Positions 1 through 9,633 are shown, counted from the first letter of the stretch. The stretch: DNA of 64,000 bases from Marinobacter salinus (GCF_001854125.1 NZ_CP017715.1:620001-684000); one strand, 5' to 3'. Made by a program: numbers and translations. Notes: a model not told the origin generated them from the letters alone.

Positions 1-1872
1 GGTAAGGTGATTGAGTCGTTTGGTGCCGTATTGATTGGGGGTAACTACGCCGTCGGCCTGGTGGTCTTCGCCATTCTGATGATCATCAACTTCCTTGTGG
101 TCACGAAAGGGGCCGGCCGGGTTTCTGAAGTCAGCGCCCGCTTTACCCTGGATGCCATGCCCGGCAAACAGATGGCCATTGATGCGGACCTGAACGCCGG
201 ACTGATCAATCAGGAAGAGGCCAAGCATCGGCGGGCTGAAATCGCCCAGGAAGCCGACTTCTACGGTTCCATGGACGGTGCTTCGAAGTTCGTGAAAGGG
301 GATGCTGTTGCCGGTTTGCTGATTCTGGCGATCAATATTATTGGCGGCGTGGCCATCGGAATGCTGCAGCACGATCTCGATTTCGGGCTCGCCATGGAGC
401 GATATGCGCTGCTGACCATTGGTGATGGTCTTGTGGCCCAGATTCCGTCGTTGTTGCTCTCCACCTCTGCCGCGATCATGGTGACCCGGGTTACCTCCAG
501 CCAGGATATGGGTGGACAGATTCTACAGCAGATGTTCAGCGCGCCGAAGGCTCTGGCTATTGCGGCCGCCATCCTGATTATACTGGGGCTGATACCGGGT
601 ATGCCTCACGTGGCGTTTCTTGGACTGGGCGGTCTGTCGGCGGCGGCGGCCTGGTATATCTGGAAGCACGACCGTCAGACTGTGGAAGAAGACGCCGTGT
701 TCCCCGGGCGCAGCGGCGCTGGCGGAGCAGCTCGTCCGGCTGGTCGGGACCTGCCCCCGGGCGGCGATTCCGGGAGCGACCAGGGTCGGCAGCTGCCAGC
801 ACCGGGCGAGTCCAAAGAACTCGGTTGGGATGATGTGGCGACGGTGGATGTTGTCGGGCTTGAAGTGGGTTATCGGCTGATTCCTCTGGTCGATAAATCG
901 CAGGGTGGCCAGTTGCTGAGCCGGATCAAGGGTGTACGTAAAAAGCTGTCCCAGGATCTGGGCTTTCTGATGCCCTCGGTGCATATCCGGGACAATCTGG
1001 ACCTGATGCCCAATGTGTACAGGATAACTCTGATGGGGGTGACCATCGCCGAAGCGGAGATTCATCCGGATCGGGAGCTGGCGATTGATCCCGGTCAGGT
1101 CTTTGGCAAAGTAGAAGGTATCGAAGGCAAGGACCCCGCGTTTGGCCTTGATGCATGCTGGATAGAGCCAGAAAAGAAGGATCAGGCCCAGACTCTCGGG
1201 TATACCGTGGTGGATGCCAGCACGGTCGTGGCAACGCATCTTAACCAGGTTCTCCAGAAGCATGCCCATGAACTGCTTGGCCATGAAGAAGTCCAGAAGT
1301 GGCTCGATCAACTGGAAAAGATCTCTCCCAGACTGGCGGAGGAGCTCGTCCCGACCACTATTTCCATCAGCTTGCTGCTCAAGGTGTTGCAGAGTCTTCT
1401 GAGAGAAGAAGTGCCGATCCGTGATATGCGCTCCATTGCCGAGGCCGTTGTTAATGTCCATCCCAAGAGTCAGGATCCGAAACTGCTGACGACTGTCGCC
1501 CGCCAGTCGCTGAGACGAATGATTGTCCAGAGCATCTGCGGGAACGAATCAGAAATCCCTGTTATTACCCTGGATCCGGATCTGGAACAGTTATTGCTAA
1601 AGTCTGTTCAACAGAGTCAACAATCCGGCGGTCAGGAAGACATAGGGCTGGTTCTGGAGCCGAACATGGTGGAAAAGTTGCAGCGGTCCCTGCAGGAAAG
1701 TGTTCAGCGTCAGGAAATGCTCGGTAAACCCGCGATCCTGCTGGTTTCCGGCCCGTTGCGACCGGTGCTGGCAAAATTTGCCAGTTATGGAATTGAGCGT
1801 TTGCACGTTCTCTCCTACCAGGAAATACCGGATAACAAACAGATCACTATCGTGGCGTCCGTCGGCCAGTAA
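1..1872 (+). CDS. flhA: Flagellar export gate protein FlhA, 5'-truncated by the window edge
   Basis: The frame is open from base 1, so this is the 3' part of the gene (about 623 residues of a usual 690-700). FlhA is the large inner-membrane subunit of the flagellar type III export gate; its cytoplasmic domain docks chaperone-substrate complexes. Visible are a first membrane segment (about residues 16-36), the conserved cytoplasmic FHIPEP loop with the string MPGKQMAIDADLNAG, three further membrane segments up to about residue 220, a short Gly/Pro/Arg-rich linker, and then the soluble C-terminal domain. It is followed after 59 bases by flhF, the usual polar-flagellum order. The GTG at base 7 is internal and not the start. 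Identity is very secure; only the N-terminus is missing. Confidence 0.97.
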   Translation, partial: GKVIESFGAVLIGGNYAVGLVVFAILMIINFLVVTKGAGRVSEVSARFTLDAMPGKQMAIDADLNAGLINQEEAKHRRAEIAQEADFYGSMDGASKFVKGDAVAGLLILAINIIGGVAIGMLQHDLDFGLAMERYALLTIGDGLVAQIPSLLLSTSAAIMVTRVTSSQDMGGQILQQMFSAPKALAIAAAILIILGLIPGMPHVAFLGLGGLSAAAAWYIWKHDRQTVEEDAVFPGRSGAGGAARPAGRDLPPGGDSGSDQGRQLPAPGESKELGWDDVATVDVVGLEVGYRLIPLVDKSQGGQLLSRIKGVRKKLSQDLGFLMPSVHIRDNLDLMPNVYRITLMGVTIAEAEIHPDRELAIDPGQVFGKVEGIEGKDPAFGLDACWIEPEKKDQAQTLGYTVVDASTVVATHLNQVLQKHAHELLGHEEVQKWLDQLEKISPRLAEELVPTTISISLLLKVLQSLLREEVPIRDMRSIAEAVVNVHPKSQDPKLLTTVARQSLRRMIVQSICGNESEIPVITLDPDLEQLLLKSVQQSQQSGGQEDIGLVLEPNMVEKLQRSLQESVQRQEMLGKPAILLVSGPLRPVLAKFASYGIERLHVLSYQEIPDNKQITIVASVGQ

Positions 1873-1931
1873 CCGGACGGGCGACAAAGCGGACAGCGCA
1901 ACACGGCGCTGCCGGTGGAGGATGAAACAGA

Positions 1932-3242
1932 ATGAAAGTAAAACGGTTTTTCGCTCAGAGCATGGCAGAGGCACTGAAGCAGGTCAGCGAGCAAATGGGG
2001 CCGGACGCTGTGATTCTCTCCAACCGGCGGGTAGATGGCGGCGTCGAAATCGTGACGGCGCTGGACTACGACGAAAATATGGCGCGGCAGAGTCTGGGGG
2101 ACAAAGCCCAGGATGCGACCAACGGATCCCGTCTGGCCGAGATGCAGGCGGACCAGCACCGCAGGCTCGAAGACGAACTGGGCCGTTCCAGAGATCGCAT
2201 TCGCGACGTCAGGGAGAAGCGGGCGAAGGTCGGCGCATCCTATGGCGGAGCATCTTTTGCTGACCTGAATGAGGCGGCCTCTGTCGGTTTTTCAGGTGCC
2301 GAGGTCGGAGGCCCGGCAATGCCTGAAAGCTTTTCCGGGGCCACGGGCTATTCTGATGAACTGGCCCAGATGCGCGCCGAGATCAGTTCCCTGCGTGACA
2401 TGGTGAGCGGGCGCACGGCCGAGCCGGCAAAGCCTGTTAGCAACGCGGTCCAGCAGCGTCTGGCTGAACGGCTTCTGGAATTTGGCCTCAGTAGCAACCT
2501 TGCCGGGTCTTTGTCCCGTCGCCACAAGGGTGGTCGTCTGGATGAGGGCTGGAAGCAGTCCCTGAAGATGCTGGCGACGGGTGTTCGGACATCCCGGCAT
2601 GAATGGTTGGATGAGGGTGGTGTTTATGCGTTGGTCGGGCCGACTGGTTCAGGCAAGACTACGACCATCGGCAAGCTGGCAGCTCGTCACGTTCTGCGCC
2701 ATGGTTCTGATTCGCTGGTCTTGGTGACCACAGACAGATACCGGGTTGCTGCACACGAGCAGCTGTTTGTATTCGGCCGTATTCTGAATGTCCCTGTCCG
2801 GGTTGTGGATGAAAGTCATTCCCTGGACGACATTCTGGATGAACTGTCCGATCGGCATCTGGTGTTAATTGACACCGCTGGCCTGACGAGTACCGATAAG
2901 GGGTATCAGGAACAACTGGCCGAACTGGCCCGTAGCCATCACAATATACGTACGCATCTGGTGGTTTCGGCTACCAGTCAGCCGCGCATCATGAAATCCG
3001 TCTGGCATTGCTATAAGATGGCTAATCTTGCGGGCTGCGTTATGACGAAAATTGACGAAGCCCTTACTCTTGGGGAATCGCTCGGGTTTGTTATGGAGAC
3101 CGGTTTGCCGGTGGCTTATTACACCGATGGTCAGAAGATTCCTGAGGACCTGCACCATGCAGAAGCGATTCCGCTGGTGCGCCTGGCCGTGGAGCGGCTG
3201 AAAAAACTCCAGCAACAACAGGCCGTCGCAGAAGGCGCCTGA
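1932..3242 (+). CDS. flhF: Flagellar SRP-family GTPase FlhF
   Basis: FlhF is an SRP-type GTPase that determines where the polar flagellum is built. The 436-residue protein begins with the typical sequence MKVKRFFAQSMAEALKQV (B domain), then a charged, low-conservation stretch to about residue 190, an N domain, and the G domain. The P-loop GPTGSGKT is at residues 236-243, followed by TDRYRVAAHEQL and the G3 DTAG motif (LIDTAG). Length is normal. It lies between flhA and fleN; FleN normally restrains FlhF activity and flagellar number, so the pair probably sets polar placement and count. Confidence 0.97.
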   Translation: MKVKRFFAQSMAEALKQVSEQMGPDAVILSNRRVDGGVEIVTALDYDENMARQSLGDKAQDATNGSRLAEMQADQHRRLEDELGRSRDRIRDVREKRAKVGASYGGASFADLNEAASVGFSGAEVGGPAMPESFSGATGYSDELAQMRAEISSLRDMVSGRTAEPAKPVSNAVQQRLAERLLEFGLSSNLAGSLSRRHKGGRLDEGWKQSLKMLATGVRTSRHEWLDEGGVYALVGPTGSGKTTTIGKLAARHVLRHGSDSLVLVTTDRYRVAAHEQLFVFGRILNVPVRVVDESHSLDDILDELSDRHLVLIDTAGLTSTDKGYQEQLAELARSHHNIRTHLVVSATSQPRIMKSVWHCYKMANLAGCVMTKIDEALTLGESLGFVMETGLPVAYYTDGQKIPEDLHHAEAIPLVRLAVERLKKLQQQQAVAEGA

Positions 3243-3346
3243 CGTGGTGAAGGCTGTTATCGGATGGTGGGATGTTCGGCACTTGCATCTGGCGCCATTC
3301 TGATAAAACGAGCGTCCGGTAAAACTGGTAAGAGAAACGATTCAGT

Positions 3347-4159
3347 ATGAGCAGAGCACGTCCGGTTCAGGTGATAGCAGTTTCCGGCGGAAAGGGTGGG
3401 GTCGGCAAGAGCAACGTGTCGGTCAACCTCGGTATCGCCCTGGCCCAGAAAGGCCGTCGTGTAGTGTTGTTGGATGCCGATCTGGGTCTTGCAAATATTG
3501 ATGTGCTGTTGGGTATAACCGCGGGCAGGAACATTTCGGATGTACTGGCTGGAAAGTGCGATCTCAAGGATGTTCTGGTGAATGGTCCAGGCGGTATCAA
3601 AATCGTGCCTGCCTCCTCGGGCACCCAGCGTATGACCCAGCTCAGCCCGATGGAACATGCCGGGCTGATCAATGCGTTCAGTGAACTGGGTGACCAGATT
3701 GACGTTCTGATTGTGGATACGGCCGCAGGCATTTCCGAATCGGTCGTCAGCTTTCTCCGAGCGTCCCAGGAGCTGTTGCTGGTGGTTTGCGACGAACCGA
3801 CGTCAATCACTGACGCCTATGCCCTGATCAAGCTCATGAATCGTGACTACGGCACCAACCGATTCCGCATTCTGGCCAACCAGGTCCGGAACGAGGAAGA
3901 AGGGCGTCATCTTTTTGAAAAACTGACCCGGGTCACTGAGCGATTTCTCGACGTGGCGTTACAATACGTGGGTATGGTTCCTTTTGACGAGGCTGTCAAA
4001 AAAGCAGTTCAGCGCCAGCGTGCAGTGCTGGATGCTTATCCGCGAGCAAAAGCATCACTGGCAATCAAGGCCCTCGCTGATAAAGTCGATAGCTGGCCAC
4101 TGCCTTCCTCTCCCCGCGGGCATCTCGAATTCTTTGTGGAGCGGCTCGTCGAAGTCTGA
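3347..4159 (+). CDS. fleN: Flagellar number regulator FleN/FlhG, MinD-like ATPase
   Basis: A 270-residue MinD/ParA-family ATPase. The deviant Walker A motif GGKGGVGKS lies at residues 14-22, the Walker A' segment reads LLDADLGLANIDVLLG, and the switch-II region reads LIVDTAAGIS. In Pseudomonas and Vibrio, FleN/FlhG limits the number of polar flagella by antagonising FlhF and the master regulator FleQ. It sits 104 bases after flhF and 30 bases before fliA, the standard order flhA-flhF-fleN-fliA. The call of FleN rather than MinD rests on both sequence and context. Confidence 0.96.
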   Translation: MSRARPVQVIAVSGGKGGVGKSNVSVNLGIALAQKGRRVVLLDADLGLANIDVLLGITAGRNISDVLAGKCDLKDVLVNGPGGIKIVPASSGTQRMTQLSPMEHAGLINAFSELGDQIDVLIVDTAAGISESVVSFLRASQELLLVVCDEPTSITDAYALIKLMNRDYGTNRFRILANQVRNEEEGRHLFEKLTRVTERFLDVALQYVGMVPFDEAVKKAVQRQRAVLDAYPRAKASLAIKALADKVDSWPLPSSPRGHLEFFVERLVEV

Positions 4160-4189
4160 TTTTGATCCAGTCCAACAAAAACCGGATAC

Positions 4190-4942
4190 ATGACATTGGC
4201 GAAAAACCTGGGTATTTACCAGCAGTCTGGGGCGAAAGGTGCTTCTCAACTCGTTGAGGAGCAGGCTCCACTGGTCAAGAAAATTGCCTTGCACCTGTTG
4301 GCCAGGCTGCCAGCGTCCGTGCAACTGGAGGACCTGATGCAGGCCGGCATGATTGGTCTGCTGGAGGCTGCCCAACGTTACAGCTCCGCCAAGGGCGCCA
4401 CCTTTGAGACCTATGCCGGTATCCGAATCCGTGGTGCCATGGTGGACGAGATTCGTAAGGGTGACTGGGTGCCCCGGTCGGTTCATCGAAACGCCCGCCG
4501 TATTTCCCAAGCCATCAAAGTTGTCGAAGACCGTTTCGGTCGGGAAGCCCAGGATCTCGAAGTGGCGGAGGAGCTGGGTGTAAGCCTCTCCGAATACCAT
4601 TCCTCACTCTCTGATGCCAACAGCGGACGACTTTTTAGCCTGGATGAGCTCAATGAATCCGGAGAGCTGCCGATAGAAGAAACAGAGAGCAGTGATAATC
4701 CGCTGGATGGTCTGGCCTCGGATGCTTTTCGGCGCAACCTGGCCGAAGCCATTGAAGATTTGCCTGAGCGCGAAAAGCTGGTGCTTAGCCTGTACTACCA
4801 GGAAGAACTGAACCTGAAAGAAATTGGCGCTGTACTTGGAGTGAGTGAAAGCAGGGTGAGCCAGATTCACAGCCAGGCCGCACTGCGGCTGCGCGGACGC
4901 TTGTCCGACTGGCGCCAGGAGTCAGATGCCCAGCTTCTATGA
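4190..4942 (+). CDS. fliA: RNA polymerase sigma-28 factor FliA
   Basis: A 250-residue sigma-70-family factor specific for late flagellar and chemotaxis promoters. Region 2 is visible as EDLMQAGMIGLLEAAQRY and the following FETYAGIRIRGAMVDEIRKGDWVPRS-type segment that distinguishes FliA. Region 4 carries the helix-turn-helix NLKEIGAVLGVSESRVSQIH near the C-terminus. It is followed by a 152-base gap and the cheY operon. The near-consensus sigma-28 site ahead of parC (11299-11325) and a weaker one ahead of cheY are its likely local targets. Confidence 0.97.
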   Translation: MTLAKNLGIYQQSGAKGASQLVEEQAPLVKKIALHLLARLPASVQLEDLMQAGMIGLLEAAQRYSSAKGATFETYAGIRIRGAMVDEIRKGDWVPRSVHRNARRISQAIKVVEDRFGREAQDLEVAEELGVSLSEYHSSLSDANSGRLFSLDELNESGELPIEETESSDNPLDGLASDAFRRNLAEAIEDLPEREKLVLSLYYQEELNLKEIGAVLGVSESRVSQIHSQAALRLRGRLSDWRQESDAQLL

Positions 4943-5014
4943 GATGTGTCCGGATCATAGCGGTCTGTAGTTTTTGGTAACCGATGCTTTACAACCGGAA
5001 CAAACATCAGACAA

Positions 5015-5041
5015 TAAGCGGTCAAAACAGCGGCCTGATAG
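5015..5041 (+). promoter_or_regulatory. Possible weak sigma-28 promoter ahead of cheY
   Basis: TAAG (5015-5018) and CCTGATAG (5034-5041) are separated by 15 bases, the spacing of the FliA consensus TAAA-N15-GCCGATAA. The second element matches only about 5 of 8 positions. It lies 53 bases before the cheY start in the 152-base fliA-cheY gap. The assignment rests on spacing, partial match and the fact that chemotaxis genes are usually FliA targets. Confidence 0.3.
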
Positions 5042-5094
5042 ACGTTGAGCAAAAAGGTCAAACGAATTCCGGGTGTTACTAACTGGAGGTCCCA

Positions 5095-5478
5095 TTGGAC
5101 AAGAACATGAAAATCCTCATCGTGGACGACTTTTCCACGATGCGACGGATCATCAAGAATTTGCTGCGCGATCTCGGCTTCAGCAATACCGATGAGGCAG
5201 ATGATGGAAATTCCGCTCTGCCGATGTTGAAAAGCGGCAAGTATGACTTCCTGGTGACGGACTGGAACATGCCGGGCATGTCTGGTTTCGATCTGCTGAA
5301 GGCTGTTCGCGCCGATGAAGATCTGAAGACCCTGCCGGTCCTGATGGTGACGGCAGAGGCTAAACGGGATCAGATTGTGGCGGCTGCCCAGGCAGGGGTA
5401 AATGGTTACGTTGTTAAGCCGTTTACTGCTGCCGTTCTCAAGGAAAAGATTGAAAAAATCTTTGAACGCATTCAGTAA
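5095..5478 (+). CDS. cheY: Chemotaxis response regulator CheY
   Basis: A single receiver domain of 127 residues. The acidic pocket is D11-D12, the phospho-acceptor is D56 (in LVTDWNMPG), the switch threonine is in MVTAEAK, and the conserved lysine is in YVVKPF. Phospho-CheY binds the flagellar switch to change rotation. The TTG start is chosen because GGAGGT (5085-5090) lies 4 bases before it; the ATG at 5107 would be 16 bases away. cheZ follows after 11 bases, so the two are probably co-transcribed. Confidence 0.96.
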   Translation: MDKNMKILIVDDFSTMRRIIKNLLRDLGFSNTDEADDGNSALPMLKSGKYDFLVTDWNMPGMSGFDLLKAVRADEDLKTLPVLMVTAEAKRDQIVAAAQAGVNGYVVKPFTAAVLKEKIEKIFERIQ

Positions 5479-5489
5479 CCAGAGGTCGG

Positions 5490-6284
5490 ATGGCTCTCAT
5501 GAGCGATAGCAACAATAACCACCGCGGGCTGGAACCGGAGGTGACGGAAAAGCTCAAGCATCAGGCTGCGGAACTGGCTGAAAGCGTTGAGGCTGGTGAT
5601 TATGCCAAGGCCATGACGCTGATCAATGAACTGAGTGAGGTAAGGGATCAGAGTCTGTACCGCGAAGTTGGCAGACTGACCCGCAGTCTTCACGAGGCAA
5701 TCCGTAATTTTCAGATAGATCCCCGTAACGCGGAGCAACAAGAAGCGCTGTCGAAAATGACCGACGCCTCTGATCGTCTGGAATACGTAGTCCAGATGAC
5801 AGGGCAAGCCGCTAACCGGACCATGGATCTCGTCGAAGAGACCATGCCAGTGGCCCATGCCGTGCGTGACGAGGCATCGGCGTTGCGGGAAGAATGGCAG
5901 CGCTTGCGGCGCCGGGAAATGCAGCCCTCCGAGTTTCGTGAACTGTATGGCCGTATTGATCGCTTTTTCGCCAGCCTGACAACTGATGCGGACACCATTT
6001 ACAGCAATCTCTCCGAAATTCTGCTGGCGCAGGATTTCCAGGACCTCACGGGGCAGGTGATTCAGAAAGTCACCACGCTGGTGAAGGAAGTGGAAGAGCA
6101 GATGCTGAGCCTTGTCGTGATGGCAAGCCATGTGGACCAGCTGACCGGCACCGTGCATCAGATCTCTGAGACCGAAGTGTCGGCCGAGCAAGGTGTAGGG
6201 CCTCAGATCAAGGCCAATGAGCGCGAAGATGTAGTTTCGGGACAGGACGGGGTAGATGACCTGCTGTCCAGTCTCGGTTTCTGA
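5490..6284 (+). CDS. cheZ: CheY-P phosphatase CheZ
   Basis: A 264-residue helical protein. It has the conserved segment QDFQDLTGQVIQKV, which holds the catalytic acidic and glutamine residues that dephosphorylate CheY-P, and an acidic C-terminal tail ending in DDLLSSLGF that resembles the CheY-binding peptide of CheZ. A second in-frame ATG at 5499 is also possible: the GAGGT at 5482-5486 is only 3 bases from 5490 and 12 from 5499. It lies between cheY and cheA. Confidence 0.95.
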   Translation: MALMSDSNNNHRGLEPEVTEKLKHQAAELAESVEAGDYAKAMTLINELSEVRDQSLYREVGRLTRSLHEAIRNFQIDPRNAEQQEALSKMTDASDRLEYVVQMTGQAANRTMDLVEETMPVAHAVRDEASALREEWQRLRRREMQPSEFRELYGRIDRFFASLTTDADTIYSNLSEILLAQDFQDLTGQVIQKVTTLVKEVEEQMLSLVVMASHVDQLTGTVHQISETEVSAEQGVGPQIKANEREDVVSGQDGVDDLLSSLGF

Positions 6285-6301
6285 ATTAATGAGGGTAACG
6301 C

Positions 6302-8419
6302 ATGGCGTTTGATGCCGATGAAGAAATCCTGCAGGACTTCCTGGTTGAGGCCGGCGAGATACTCGAAAAGCTGTCTGAGCAGTTGGTCGACCTTGAGCAG
6401 CACCCGGACGACAGTGACCTGCTTAACGCCATATTCCGTGGCTTTCACACCGTAAAGGGTGGCGCGGGTTTCCTGCAGCTTGATGCCCTCGTAAATTGCT
6501 GCCACTCCGCCGAGAACGTGTTCGACATCCTGCGTAATCATAAGCGCAAGGTTGACTCGGAGTTGATGGACGTGGTTCTGGAGGCTCTGGATAACGTTAA
6601 TGCCATGTTCGAGCAGGTGCGGAATCACGAAGAGATGACGCCGGCGCCGAACAGCCTGATAGCTGCACTCGATGCCCTTGCACAGCCTGAAGGCAGTGCC
6701 CCTGAGCCTGTTGTCGAAGAGCCAGTGAGTGATTCTGGCGAGCCGCAAGACGGCGGTGATATCACCGATGACGAATTTGAGCAGTTACTGGATGCCCTGC
6801 ACGGCGATAGTTCCCCCGGCAAATCATCTGCTGAGACCTCGGGAAAAGCTGTCAGTGATTCAGGCGACGCGAAAGCCACGTCCGGTGACGATGAAATTAC
6901 TGATGACGAATTCGAAAAGCTGCTTGATGAGCTCCACGGTAAAGGCCAGTTTGCGGGTGCGCCGGCGGCCGACGAAGCCAGGCCCGATCAAGACGAAAAA
7001 CCGGCCGCCTCTGGCAAACCGGGTGATGACCTGATCACCGATGATGAGTTTGAAAAACTACTGGATGAGTTGCATGGCCAGGGCGGAAGCCCGACCGTGG
7101 CGGATGCCAAGGCGTCAAAGCAAGGAGGGGCCGTCCGTCCAACCCCACAACCCTCTGCGGCTGCTGGCTCAAAGGGCAAGGCCGAGGAGCCCAAGCCGAA
7201 GCCGGAAGCAAAGCCTGCCCAGAAAGCGGCGGCACCTGCGAGAGACACAGCACCCGCAGCCGACACCACGGTTCGTGTCGATACCAAGCGCCTGGACGAT
7301 ATCATGAACATGGTGGGTGAGCTGGTGTTGGTGCGAAACCGCCTGCAGCGACTGGGTTCTGAAAGTGAAGACGAGCACATGCACAAGGCGGTATCCAACC
7401 TGGACGTGGTCACCACTGATCTCCAGGCTGCGGTTATGCAAACCCGCATGCAGCCGATCAAGAAAGTCTTTGGTCGATTCCCCAGGGTCGTACGTGACCT
7501 CGCGCGGAACCTGAAAAAAGAAGTGAACCTGGTCATGCACGGGGAAGAAACCGATCTGGACAAGAATCTCGTTGAGGCCTTGTCCGACCCCCTCGTCCAC
7601 CTCGTTCGCAATTCGGTGGATCATGGGATTGAAGCACCCGATGTCCGTGAGAAAGCAGGGAAGCCGCGTCAGGGTACGGTGACACTGTCTGCGGAGCAGG
7701 AAGGTGATCACATTCTGTTGTCTATTCAGGATGATGGCGCGGGGATGGACCCGGAGGTACTGCGCCGTAAGGCCGTCGAAAAGGGCGTCTATGATCAGGA
7801 TGCTGCGGATCGTCTCACCGATAATGAGTGCTTCAACCTGATCTTCGCCGCAGGTTTCTCGACCAAGGAGCAAATCTCGGACGTGTCCGGTCGTGGCGTA
7901 GGAATGGATGTGGTGAAGACCAAGATCGGGCAGCTCAATGGCCAGATCAGCATCGTATCCGAGCTGGGCAAGGGTTCGAGCATCATTATTAAAGTGCCCC
8001 TGACCCTGGCAATCATGCCGACGCTGATGATCAAACTCGATGATCAGTCTTTTGCGTTGCCTCTGGTCAATGTAGTTGAGATCTTTCATCTGGATCTCAC
8101 CAAAACCAACGTTGTTGATGGCCGTGAGTGCATCGTCGTCAGGGACAAAGTCTTTCCGCTTTTCCATATCAAACGCTGGCTGGTCAATAGTCCTGCCGGT
8201 CAGAAGGAGCCGGACAACGCCCACGTCGTTATTGTTGCCATGGGTACCCGTCAGGTTGGCTTTGTGGTGGATCAGCTTGTCGGCCAGGAAGAAGTGGTCA
8301 TCAAACCGCTTGGCCGGGCGCTTCAGGGGACACCGGGCATGGCGGGCGCGACCATTACCGGTGACGGTCGTATTGCACTCATTATTGATGTTCCCAGCTT
8401 GCTACAGCAATACAGCTGA
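6302..8419 (+). CDS. cheA: Chemotaxis histidine kinase CheA with three-copy docking repeat
   Basis: A 705-residue CheA. The Hpt (P1) domain is at about residues 1-105 with phospho-acceptor H49 in FHTVKGGAGFL. In place of a normal P2 domain there is a long acidic, Ala/Pro-rich linker (about 115-320) carrying three near-identical copies of ITDDEFE(K/Q)LLD(E/A)LHG at residues 154-168, 199-213 and 245-259. Then come the dimerisation domain (TKRLDDIMNMVGELVLVRN), the HATPase domain (N-box LVHLVRNSVDHG, GRGVGMDVVK) and the C-terminal CheW-like P5 domain. The linker motif resembles what has been described as the localisation and inheritance domain of Vibrio CheA, which binds ParP; a ParP homologue is encoded at 12173. 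Confidence 0.97.
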   Translation: MAFDADEEILQDFLVEAGEILEKLSEQLVDLEQHPDDSDLLNAIFRGFHTVKGGAGFLQLDALVNCCHSAENVFDILRNHKRKVDSELMDVVLEALDNVNAMFEQVRNHEEMTPAPNSLIAALDALAQPEGSAPEPVVEEPVSDSGEPQDGGDITDDEFEQLLDALHGDSSPGKSSAETSGKAVSDSGDAKATSGDDEITDDEFEKLLDELHGKGQFAGAPAADEARPDQDEKPAASGKPGDDLITDDEFEKLLDELHGQGGSPTVADAKASKQGGAVRPTPQPSAAAGSKGKAEEPKPKPEAKPAQKAAAPARDTAPAADTTVRVDTKRLDDIMNMVGELVLVRNRLQRLGSESEDEHMHKAVSNLDVVTTDLQAAVMQTRMQPIKKVFGRFPRVVRDLARNLKKEVNLVMHGEETDLDKNLVEALSDPLVHLVRNSVDHGIEAPDVREKAGKPRQGTVTLSAEQEGDHILLSIQDDGAGMDPEVLRRKAVEKGVYDQDAADRLTDNECFNLIFAAGFSTKEQISDVSGRGVGMDVVKTKIGQLNGQISIVSELGKGSSIIIKVPLTLAIMPTLMIKLDDQSFALPLVNVVEIFHLDLTKTNVVDGRECIVVRDKVFPLFHIKRWLVNSPAGQKEPDNAHVVIVAMGTRQVGFVVDQLVGQEEVVIKPLGRALQGTPGMAGATITGDGRIALIIDVPSLLQQYS
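6761..7078 (+). repeat. Three-copy in-frame motif repeat in the CheA linker
   Basis: Three copies of a 15-codon unit begin at 6761, 6896 and 7034, spaced 135 and 138 bases apart. Copies 2 and 3 are identical in protein sequence; copy 1 differs at two positions. The bases differ at several synonymous sites, so selection is on the peptide and the copies are not a fresh DNA duplication. Confidence 0.9.
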
Positions 8420-8466
8420 GTCGGTACAGGAAATAATTGAACATCAGGATTCGGTAGGAGAAATGG

Positions 8467-9633
8467 ATGACAGTTTCTGTCCTGGTCGTTGATGATTCAG
8501 GTTTTTTTCGTAAACGGCTGACGGAAATTCTGACCGGCTCCGGTCAGATTAAGGTTGTGGGTGCTGCAACCAATGGTCGTGAGGGTGTTGAGCTGGCCGA
8601 GAAGTTAAGGCCGGACGTTATCACCATGGATTACGAGATGCCGGTTATGGATGGCATCTCGGCGGTGCGTGAAATCATGAGAAAGCACCCTGTGCCTGTG
8701 CTGATGTTCTCCTCACTGACCTACGAGGGCGCCCGGGTCACGTTGGACGCCCTTGAAGCCGGGGCCGTCGACTTCCTGCCCAAAAACTTCGAGGAGATTG
8801 CCCGGGATAGCAGCCAGCTCCAGAAGATACTCATAGATCGAATTCTGGATGTCGCCGGCAGTAGGCCGGGTGGCCGAGTCACGCCAGCTCCGTCCCGGCC
8901 CGTGGCGCCTGCGCCTGCCGCGCGTACGCATCAGGACATTGCACCATCACGCCAGCGTGCAGACTCTTCCTCCGGTTCGCGACGGGCTCCCGTCGCAAAG
9001 CCTCTGGAGCACACGTCCGAAACCGAGCATCCCAGAAGAGCCGCCCGACGAGGGCCCGCCAAGCGCTACAGCGTGGTCGGAATTGGAACCTCCACCGGCG
9101 GTCCGGTTGCGTTGCAGCGGGTGCTGACAGCGCTGCCTCAGTCCTTTCCCGCACCGCTGGTACTGGTGCAGCATATGCCTGCCAGCTTCACCCCTGCATT
9201 TGCCGAGCGGCTGAACAAACTGTGCAGAATTGAAGTCCGTCAGGCTGAGGATGGCGATGTGCTGAAGCCGGGACTCGCCCTGTTGGCGCCTGGTGGCAAG
9301 CAGATGATGATCGAAAGCCGGGGTGGACAGGCTAGGATACGCATCCTTCCCGGTGATGAGCGGCTGAATTACAAGCCCTGTGTGGATGTTACCTTTGGCT
9401 CGCTCGCCCGCAGTTTTCCAGGTAAAACTCTCGGCGTCATCCTGACGGGCATGGGGTCTGACGGTAAGGAAGGCTGCCGCATGATGAAACAGAGCGGCTC
9501 GGATATCTGGTCCCAGGATGAAAAGTCGTCGGTGATATACGGAATGCCTATGGCCGTAGCAAAGGCAGGCCTCAGTGATGAGGTGTTGTCACTGGAAGAG
9601 ATCGGTCCGCGACTGGCAGAAGGTGTCTGTTGA
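8467..9633 (+). CDS. cheB: Chemotaxis protein-glutamate methylesterase CheB
   Basis: A 388-residue two-domain protein. The N-terminal receiver domain has the acidic pair D9-D10 and phospho-acceptor D55 (TMDYEMPVMDG). A Pro/Ala/Arg-rich linker covers about 135-200. The C-terminal methylesterase domain shows the serine motif GTSTGGP (about residue 208), the histidine motif VQHMP (about 234) and the aspartate motif LTGMGSDGKEG (about 332). It removes methyl groups from receptor glutamates during adaptation. Its stop overlaps the motC start by one base. No cheR is visible in the window. Confidence 0.96.
   Translation: MTVSVLVVDDSGFFRKRLTEILTGSGQIKVVGAATNGREGVELAEKLRPDVITMDYEMPVMDGISAVREIMRKHPVPVLMFSSLTYEGARVTLDALEAGAVDFLPKNFEEIARDSSQLQKILIDRILDVAGSRPGGRVTPAPSRPVAPAPAARTHQDIAPSRQRADSSSGSRRAPVAKPLEHTSETEHPRRAARRGPAKRYSVVGIGTSTGGPVALQRVLTALPQSFPAPLVLVQHMPASFTPAFAERLNKLCRIEVRQAEDGDVLKPGLALLAPGGKQMMIESRGGQARIRILPGDERLNYKPCVDVTFGSLARSFPGKTLGVILTGMGSDGKEGCRMMKQSGSDIWSQDEKSSVIYGMPMAVAKAGLSDEVLSLEEIGPRLAEGVC

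Noticed and set aside
523..1461. 312-codon antisense frame within flhA
   Set aside because: Shadow of flhA; no domain recognised.
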